From NCBI RefSeq assembly GCF_000757845.1, contig NZ_CP007753.1:930001-994000 (forward strand): DNA of 64,000 nucleotides, given 5' to 3'. Of this stretch, positions 58,297 to 64,000 are shown piece after piece (positions within the stretch are counted from its first letter, which is position 1; each line of letters begins with the position of its first letter). This DNA is from Prochlorococcus sp. MIT 0604 (GTDB lineage Bacteria > Cyanobacteriota > Cyanobacteriia > PCC-6307 > Cyanobiaceae). Position numbers and translations under genes: made by a program. Below the pieces are notes generated by a model, which worked only from the letters and a program-made list of their open reading frames with translations, was not told where the DNA came from and did no database searches.

Positions 58297-59847
58297 GTGA
58301 AATACATTTTTATAATTTTTTTTAGTTTTTATGGTTTATTTTTTAATAATGGTTTAGAGGCTGCTGAAAAGATAAATATTAAATTTGAAGAGATGGAAAT
58401 CCCTCTTACTATAGAACAATTATCAAAATTAGAAAAATACAAAGATGATTCAACAGAATTAATAGATTGGTTTAAAAGAAATGGATTAATAAGAGTTTTT
58501 GAATTATCAAAATTTTTAGAATTTCCAGTTTTCAAAGAAGAGGGATTAAATAGAGAAATATTAAGAAGTTGGATAGGGCGTAAAATTCTTACAGAATTAA
58601 GCAAAAGCATTAAAGTTCCAAATGACAATAATGGAACAGAAATATATAACACTATAGAAAATTTATTAGATCAAAAAAAAGAAGTTTCAACTTTAGACAT
58701 CATCAAGGCATTACCATCAGAAGAAATTTCACTAGATATTGACAATTTAATTTTAATAATTTCATCTTGGAAAAATGAATTATCAATGCATCAAGAACTT
58801 TTATCCAAATTAAATAAACTTGAAAGAACGAACCAAAATTCCTTTAAAAATACTGAAAACAAATCAACTCAAGATCCAATAAAAATTGCTAAAAAAATTT
58901 ATACTCCTCATCGAGTAAAACCTCTTGAAATTGAAATATGGAAAAGCAATAAAAGAAATGATGATAAAGAACTGATAATTTTTATGCCAGGACTTGGAGG
59001 CGAAATTAATAATTTCAAATGGATTGGCAATGAATTGGCTAGAAGAGGTTGGCCAATATTATTCATAGATCATAGAGGGAGTAATTTAGAATCATTCAAA
59101 GAAGTACTCGAAGGTAAGGAAACAATACCTGGAGGTGCAGACTTTTTCTTATATAGAATTAAAGATTTAGATGCTGTATTGAAAGCTCATGAAAATGGCA
59201 AATTTGGTTTACCTAATAATTCTTATATTTTAATGGGGCATTCACTTGGTGCTTTAATAGCACTTTTATATGAAGGAAATAAACCAACTGATCAACTAGA
59301 GGGCAAATGTGATTCAGCATTAGAAGACTTTGCGGTAACAAATTTATCTAAATTACTTCAATGTCAGTTGAGCGAAATACCATTCCCTAAGAAAAATAAC
59401 TCTAATAAGGCCAGTGCGATTATAGGTTTTAATTCATTTGGCAGTTTAGTATGGCCAAAAGAAAATAGTACTGGCATTAAAACACCAACTCTTCTAATAG
59501 GTGGAACGTATGACCTTATTACACCATTAATGAATGAACAATTTAGAGTTTTTTCTGCTTTAAATAATCCATCAAATAGATTTCTAATTATTGAGGGAGC
59601 AAGTCATTTCTCTCCAATAAGAATTAATAAAAGCTATGAAGAAAATAATGACCTCTTCAAAATAAGTGAATCTTTTATTGGTTCAGAACCAAAATTAGTA
59701 CAAGATTTATCTACGAAATTTATAGTTGAATTTTTAAAAAATATTAAAGACCAAAAGATCCCTACAGTAGTTAAAAACCAAAGAAATTTGGGACTTGATT
59801 TCCATCTTTTAGATCTTGAAACAATAAAAGAAATTTCCGAGAATTAG
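58297..59847 (+). CDS. Secreted alpha/beta hydrolase with DUF1400 domain
   Basis: A 516-residue protein: export signal (FIIFFSFYGLFFNNGLEAAE), the DUF1400 helical domain (about 25-180), and an alpha/beta hydrolase domain with IFMPGLGGEINNFKWIGNEL, GHSLG (Ser316) and the GASHFSP catalytic His437. In cyanobacteria this type is annotated as a lipase or esterase-like protein of the periplasm. GTG start. Overlaps the permease gene end by 4 bp. Confidence 0.85.
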   Translation: MKYIFIIFFSFYGLFFNNGLEAAEKINIKFEEMEIPLTIEQLSKLEKYKDDSTELIDWFKRNGLIRVFELSKFLEFPVFKEEGLNREILRSWIGRKILTELSKSIKVPNDNNGTEIYNTIENLLDQKKEVSTLDIIKALPSEEISLDIDNLILIISSWKNELSMHQELLSKLNKLERTNQNSFKNTENKSTQDPIKIAKKIYTPHRVKPLEIEIWKSNKRNDDKELIIFMPGLGGEINNFKWIGNELARRGWPILFIDHRGSNLESFKEVLEGKETIPGGADFFLYRIKDLDAVLKAHENGKFGLPNNSYILMGHSLGALIALLYEGNKPTDQLEGKCDSALEDFAVTNLSKLLQCQLSEIPFPKKNNSNKASAIIGFNSFGSLVWPKENSTGIKTPTLLIGGTYDLITPLMNEQFRVFSALNNPSNRFLIIEGASHFSPIRINKSYEENNDLFKISESFIGSEPKLVQDLSTKFIVEFLKNIKDQKIPTVVKNQRNLGLDFHLLDLETIKEISEN

Positions 59848-60869
59848 TACTCTATTCGTGGATCTAAATATGCGATTAAAATATCTACGAAGAGATTTAA
59901 AGAGACTATGAGCATAGAGGTAAAAATTACAATTCCTTGAACCAAGGTATAGTCTCTTTGAGAAATAGCTTCATGTAATCTTAAAGCTATACCAGGCCAT
60001 GAAAAAGTTACCTCGAACAATAGTGCACCTCCAGCTAATGAGGCCATAGTCAAGCCAGAAATAGTGACAATTGGCAATAGAGCATTAGGCAATGCATGGT
60101 TTAAAAAGATTTTTTTCCTTGATATTCCTCTACATATAGCGGCATTTACATAATCACTTTTTAATGTCTTATCCAAATTTACTCTTAATGAGCGGCTGAA
60201 TATACCACTTAATAAAAAGCCCAGGGTAATCGAAGGAAGTGCGAGATGATAAAGACTATCTTTCAAAGCAATAATATTATTGGAAAGAATACTATCTAAA
60301 ATTAGAAAACCTGTAATTTGAGGTCGTTGCTGAAATATTGGAAATCTACCTCCAATTGGGGAAATATTAAAAAATACAGAAAATAATAATTGAGCTAACA
60401 TTGCACCCCAAAAAGGAGGGATAGCATATGTGGCAATTCCTAAAATTCTCGCAATATAATCTGTTTTTTTACCTCTATTTCTCAAGCCAAGTAATCCCAA
60501 TAGGAAGCCAATTAGTGTGGCACTTAATATTGAAAAGAACCCAAGCTCAAGACTTGCAGGCAATGACCTAAGAATAATATTTAGAACTGGCTCTTGGGTA
60601 CTAAGAGATTGGCCAAAATCCAAGTGCAATATATTTTTAATATATGAAAAATATTGACTTATTAAAGGTTCATTTAGCCCCAATTTATTTCTTAGAAATT
60701 CCCTTGAAACCTCATCGGCACCAGATCCAAGTATGGCATCGACAGGATCGCCTGGAGCAACTCTCAATAAAATAAATACTAATGAAGAAATTATCCATAA
60801 CATTATTGGTATTAATGAAATTTTTAATAAGGAATAATTTAGTAGTTTATTGAAATTTCTACTCATCAA
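59844..60869 (-). CDS. Peptide/nickel-type ABC transporter permease (DppB family)
   Basis: A 341-residue permease with RVAPGDPVDAILGSGADE and the EAA-like loop CRGISRKKIFLNHALPNALLP. About six spans. It overlaps the binding-protein gene by 11 bp. No second permease (DppC) or ATPase is found in the window; these may lie elsewhere. Substrate may be peptides, nickel or other compounds. Confidence 0.88.
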   Translation of the reverse strand: MMSRNFNKLLNYSLLKISLIPIMLWIISSLVFILLRVAPGDPVDAILGSGADEVSREFLRNKLGLNEPLISQYFSYIKNILHLDFGQSLSTQEPVLNIILRSLPASLELGFFSILSATLIGFLLGLLGLRNRGKKTDYIARILGIATYAIPPFWGAMLAQLLFSVFFNISPIGGRFPIFQQRPQITGFLILDSILSNNIIALKDSLYHLALPSITLGFLLSGIFSRSLRVNLDKTLKSDYVNAAICRGISRKKIFLNHALPNALLPIVTISGLTMASLAGGALLFEVTFSWPGIALRLHEAISQRDYTLVQGIVIFTSMLIVSLNLFVDILIAYLDPRIEY

Positions 60870-62430
60870 TTAACTTAAGATCACTCAATGAAATTATTCC
60901 TGCACCATTAAAAATTGGTTTTGATATTTTATTTTGAGACCATGCTTTTTGAGAGGATATCCAAATAGGAATATAAGGGATTGAATTTGCTGCTATTTTT
61001 TCAATTTCAACAAGTTTTTCTAATCTGTTAATTCCACTTATTTTTTCACTCTCAAGAAATAAACTTTCCACTTTATTAGATCCCCAAAAACTACCGCTGT
61101 AAACTGATTCTCCTTTTTTACATATACCATCAACTATTTCATTGCAACTTAAAAGAGGAGTGAGATAGGCTTCTGGATCTGAATAAGCTCCAGTCCAGTC
61201 GAGAATAACTGCTGTATAAATTCCTAAACTTAGATTCTTATAAATTGTTGTAGATTCAACCCCATTGAGTTGAATATCAATACAATCTTTCAAAGAATTT
61301 TTAATTTCTTCCTGCCATGTCAGAGCAATAAGCTTGTCAGCTGGTACATTGGATCTATAAGTAAGAGGTATTTTAAGAATATTTCCATTACAATAATTTT
61401 CCTTTTCTAATAACCTTCTCGCTTCTAAATAATTATATTTAGGCCAAAGTGCTTGATTATCTTTTTTTAATATCGGTGGAATAATTGATCTAGATGGCTT
61501 CCTTAATCCATAACTTACTTTCTCACTAATTAATTTTCGATTAAGACTTTTTGCCAAAGCCAATCTTAAATTAAGATTACTTAAGGGATAAGAACTAGTT
61601 TTAAGGCTTATATAACTTAATTCAGTGAAAGGACTATTACCTTCTTTAAACTGTTTATTTTTGCTTAAATCATTTAAACTTTTTCTCTGACTATCATCAA
61701 TTGAATTTGATAAAAGTACGTCAATTTGTTTACTTTTTAAAGCCCCAAAAAGAGATGATGAATTTGAATATCCCGCAAAATTAACGCCGTTATTTAAGGG
61801 CTTTTCACCCCAATAATCCAAATATGGATCAATTGATTGAACTTCATTAGAAAAACTGGTCAGCACATACTTGCCGGTACCAACAAATTTTTCATTTAGA
61901 AACTTATCAGAATATTGTTTGTAAAATGTAGGAGATATTGGAGTTAAATTTACTGATGTGAGTAAACCATTTAAAGAACTTGATGGTTTATTCAAATTTA
62001 TTATGACTGAATATTCGCTTGGCGTTTCTATTGATTTAATCTTATTTCCTAAAATATAGTTCATCGTTCCAATTCTTTTGAATCTATCAAAGGTAAACTT
62101 CATAGCATTTGAGTTAAATTCAGTTCCATCATGAAAAAAAACATTCTTTCTTAAATTGATTGTTATTTGAAGTTTATCCTTTGAAATAACTGGCATCCCC
62201 GAGGCCAATTCAGGTATTAATTCTCCGTTAGAATTTAATTCATATAATGTGTCTCCAAGAGAACTGATTAATTGAATTGCTTTAAGAGTATTTGCTCTAG
62301 CTGGATCTAAAGATTCAATTTTTCCAGAACTTGCTACTATAATTTTTTTAGATATTCTTTTTGAGCCGCAAGAATTCTGTAAAAAATAAATTAAAATTAT
62401 GAATATTGATGCAACAATTTTTTTTTTCAT
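60859..62430 (-). CDS. ABC transporter substrate-binding protein (family 5)
   Basis: A 523-residue SBP_bac_5-type binding protein with an N-terminal signal (IVASIFIILIYFLQNSCGSK, Cys21 possibly lipidated though the lipobox is weak), RKNVFFHDGTEFNSNAMKFT, FVGTGKYVLTSF and SLNRKLISEKVSYG. It binds peptides or other substrates for the adjacent permease. Length is normal. Confidence 0.9.
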   Translation of the reverse strand: MKKKIVASIFIILIYFLQNSCGSKRISKKIIVASSGKIESLDPARANTLKAIQLISSLGDTLYELNSNGELIPELASGMPVISKDKLQITINLRKNVFFHDGTEFNSNAMKFTFDRFKRIGTMNYILGNKIKSIETPSEYSVIINLNKPSSSLNGLLTSVNLTPISPTFYKQYSDKFLNEKFVGTGKYVLTSFSNEVQSIDPYLDYWGEKPLNNGVNFAGYSNSSSLFGALKSKQIDVLLSNSIDDSQRKSLNDLSKNKQFKEGNSPFTELSYISLKTSSYPLSNLNLRLALAKSLNRKLISEKVSYGLRKPSRSIIPPILKKDNQALWPKYNYLEARRLLEKENYCNGNILKIPLTYRSNVPADKLIALTWQEEIKNSLKDCIDIQLNGVESTTIYKNLSLGIYTAVILDWTGAYSDPEAYLTPLLSCNEIVDGICKKGESVYSGSFWGSNKVESLFLESEKISGINRLEKLVEIEKIAANSIPYIPIWISSQKAWSQNKISKPIFNGAGIISLSDLKLIDE

Positions 62431-62447
62431 ATTTCCTTAGTTCTTTA

Positions 62448-62699
62448 TTATTCTAAAGAATTATTTGAGCAGAGAATTTGTAAGGTTATTTGACTAATTT
62501 CTAAAGCAAATGTTTTTTTAGAATTACAAGCAAAAGGCCACTCTCTCACCCAACAAATTTCTTTACCTCTATTTAAACCAATTACTTGAAAAGTCTTATT
62601 GCTATTTTTAATTTTTACACAGGCACCTTTATAAAGATTTTCAGAAAAAATTAAATTATTATTTTCATTATTATTATCTAATAGTTTTGAAAGAATCAT
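62448..62699 (-). CDS. Conserved cyanobacterial small protein, 83 aa
   Basis: MILSKLLDNNNENNNLIFSE then YKGACVKIKNSNKTFQVIGL and GKEICWVREWPFACNSKKTF with an SH3-like strand pattern. The CWVREWP motif recurs in cyanobacterial hypotheticals. Function unknown. It lies 17 bp upstream of the binding-protein gene. Confidence 0.65.
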   Translation of the reverse strand: MILSKLLDNNNENNNLIFSENLYKGACVKIKNSNKTFQVIGLNRGKEICWVREWPFACNSKKTFALEISQITLQILCSNNSLE

Positions 62700-62769
62700 T
62701 AAGGTGCTAAAACCAAACAGTTACTTTCTTCGGTTTACCAAGCTATGAAGAAATTTGCAAACTATTTTT

Positions 62770-64000
62770 TTAAATACAACTTAATTGACTTGCAATAATT
62801 TTGACTTCATTTAGCGAATTTATTTCATCTTTCGATCTCTCAAAATCTCCATTATTCACCTCATGAGTAATAACGACAATTTCAGCTTTGTCCTCACTAG
62901 CATCAAGTTGAACAATTGATTCGATTGATACATTATTCTTTCCAAAAATATCTCCAATCTTTCCTATGACACCTGGACTATCAAGACAAACAATTCTAAG
63001 GTAATTTTTTTTATTTATTTGTGAAGGACTTATTATATGGCAGTTTCTCCAGAAATCAAAAGATAATAATGGATCGATTGAATTATTATTTTTTACTGAG
63101 GCAGCATGCAGATTTAATATATCTGATACTACTGATGCTGCAGTTGGGCCACTCCCTGCCCCTGGACCATATAACATTATTTCTCCAAGAGGATCAGCCT
63201 CAATCAATAAGGCATTATTAACTCCCTTAACTGTTGACAATGGATGAGATTTTGGAATCAAAGAAGGTCCTACCCAAATATTTAAAGCGAGTGAATCATT
63301 ACTATTAAGTTGTCCCCTTTCGGAGAGCGCTAAAAGTTTTATTTCAAACCCTAATTTATTGGCATATTCGATATCCTTTAGATTAATTTTACTAATGCCC
63401 TCAGAATGAATCTGCTCTCTTTTAATTTTCCCTCCAAATGCAAGTTCACTAAGAATTGAAATCTTATCAGCTGCATCATGTCCCTCAACATCTGCAGTTG
63501 GATCAAATTCTGCATACCCAAGGCTTTGGGCCAATTTTAAGGTCTCCTTGTAATCAGCTTTTTCATTTGTCATCTTTGAAAGAATAAAATTTGTTGTGCC
63601 ATTTATTATCCCAACCATTTTTTTTATGCTGTTACTTTTTAATGATCTTTTTAAGGGTTCAATTATAGGAATCCCCCCGCAAACTGCCGCCTCTGACAAT
63701 ACATAAAGTCCTTCTTTAGATGCAGTTTTATATATTTCTTCTCCATATCTTGCAATGACTGCTTTATTTGCTGTAACAACAGATTTACCTAATTTTAATG
63801 ATTGCAGAATAATATCTTTCGCCAAATCAACCCCACCCATTACTTCAACAATTACATCTATAGAGGGGTCATTAATTAATTTAAATGGATCATCTGTTAA
63901 TAAATTTTTATCTAGCTCAATATCCCTTTTTTTATTAAGATCTCTTACAGCTATTTTTGCAATTTCTATTTCTTTTAGAATTGGATGAGAATCAACTTCA
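62770..64000 (-). CDS. hom: Homoserine dehydrogenase (runs off the right edge)
   Basis: The frame continues to the window end; visible are VVEVMGG-like substrate region, VVTANKAVIARYGEEIY, GIINGTTNFILSKM, SLGYAEFDPTADVEGHDAAD, and a C-terminal ACT-like region (about last 80 residues; RIVCLDSPGVIGKIGDIFGK). It reduces aspartate semialdehyde to homoserine for threonine and methionine. The N-terminal NAD(P)-binding part is mostly beyond 64000. Confidence 0.95.
   Translation of the reverse strand, partial: EVDSHPILKEIEIAKIAVRDLNKKRDIELDKNLLTDDPFKLINDPSIDVIVEVMGGVDLAKDIILQSLKLGKSVVTANKAVIARYGEEIYKTASKEGLYVLSEAAVCGGIPIIEPLKRSLKSNSIKKMVGIINGTTNFILSKMTNEKADYKETLKLAQSLGYAEFDPTADVEGHDAADKISILSELAFGGKIKREQIHSEGISKINLKDIEYANKLGFEIKLLALSERGQLNSNDSLALNIWVGPSLIPKSHPLSTVKGVNNALLIEADPLGEIMLYGPGAGSGPTAASVVSDILNLHAASVKNNNSIDPLLSFDFWRNCHIISPSQINKKNYLRIVCLDSPGVIGKIGDIFGKNNVSIESIVQLDASEDKAEIVVITHEVNNGDFERSKDEINSLNEVKIIASQLSCI

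Overview
The window is a stretch of a very AT-rich, compact cyanobacterial chromosome, most likely a high-light-adapted Prochlorococcus. The evidence is the low GC throughout, genes packed at almost every position, a markedly high number of 30-100-residue proteins, and cyanobacterium-specific families (PetP-like DUF2862, DUF3318, CGLD27/Ycf36-like, Psb34, PAP/fibrillin, Nif11, DUF1400 hydrolase, a lumenal pentapeptide-repeat protein). I see no insertion sequence, prophage, CRISPR array or rRNA operon. One tRNA is present, the initiator tRNA-fMet at about 3.1 kb. The strain assignment is an inference from gene content.

Layout. 1-3.2 kb: start of carB (reverse), DUF3318 protein, rsfS, CGLD27-like membrane protein, asparaginase, tRNA-fMet and terminator. 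3.2-9 kb: PetP-like cytochrome b6f protein, a three-gene ABC-2 exporter operon, two unknown genes, a possible small RNA, a TauE/SafE permease and an HNH nuclease. 9-22 kb: mostly small secreted or membrane proteins, with a purine-salvage pair (phosphoribosyltransferase and nucleoside deoxyribosyltransferase), rpsU, a helix-hairpin-helix protein, a uridine-kinase-like NTPase, an FAD amine oxidoreductase paired with a TIM-barrel (MTHFR-like) protein, peptidase E, a DCC-family protein and a metallo-beta-lactamase-fold gene with an in-frame stop. 22-35 kb: pepN, purT, glutathione peroxidase, a TatA-like protein with seven near-identical 57-bp repeats, dus, DUF2470, a stand-alone IF2_N-like miniprotein, a thioesterase, a membrane-anchored Mrr-like nuclease, MAPEG and fibrillin. 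35-42.8 kb is an island of very small genes (Psb34, Nif11, DUF2839-like and many unknowns) with regulatory RNA signals, including a hairpin that presents the core sequence of the cyanobacterial sRNA Yfr1.

42.8-49.3 kb is the most coherent system: a zinc-homeostasis locus of znuB, zur (opposite strand, between znuB and znuC), znuC, a perfect 8-1-8 Zur/Fur-type palindrome on a promoter, znuA with a long His/Asp-rich loop, a COG0523 (CobW) GTPase, an overlapping WD40 protein and a small twin-CX3C protein. The periplasmic ZnuA and the cytoplasmic COG0523 GTPase appear to carry the same roughly 100-130-residue inserted domain (FEW-G ... DP-M ... FT-H), which I regard as the most interesting observation.

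50.7-54 kb holds a circularly permuted ATP-grasp / alpha-E / transglutaminase operon, a predicted peptide-forming cluster. 54-64 kb holds a cupin-like protein, a lumenal pentapeptide protein, a PfkB kinase, DUF2834, an MFS transporter, a DUF1400 alpha/beta hydrolase, a peptide-type ABC permease plus binding protein with no ATPase nearby, and homoserine dehydrogenase running off the right edge.
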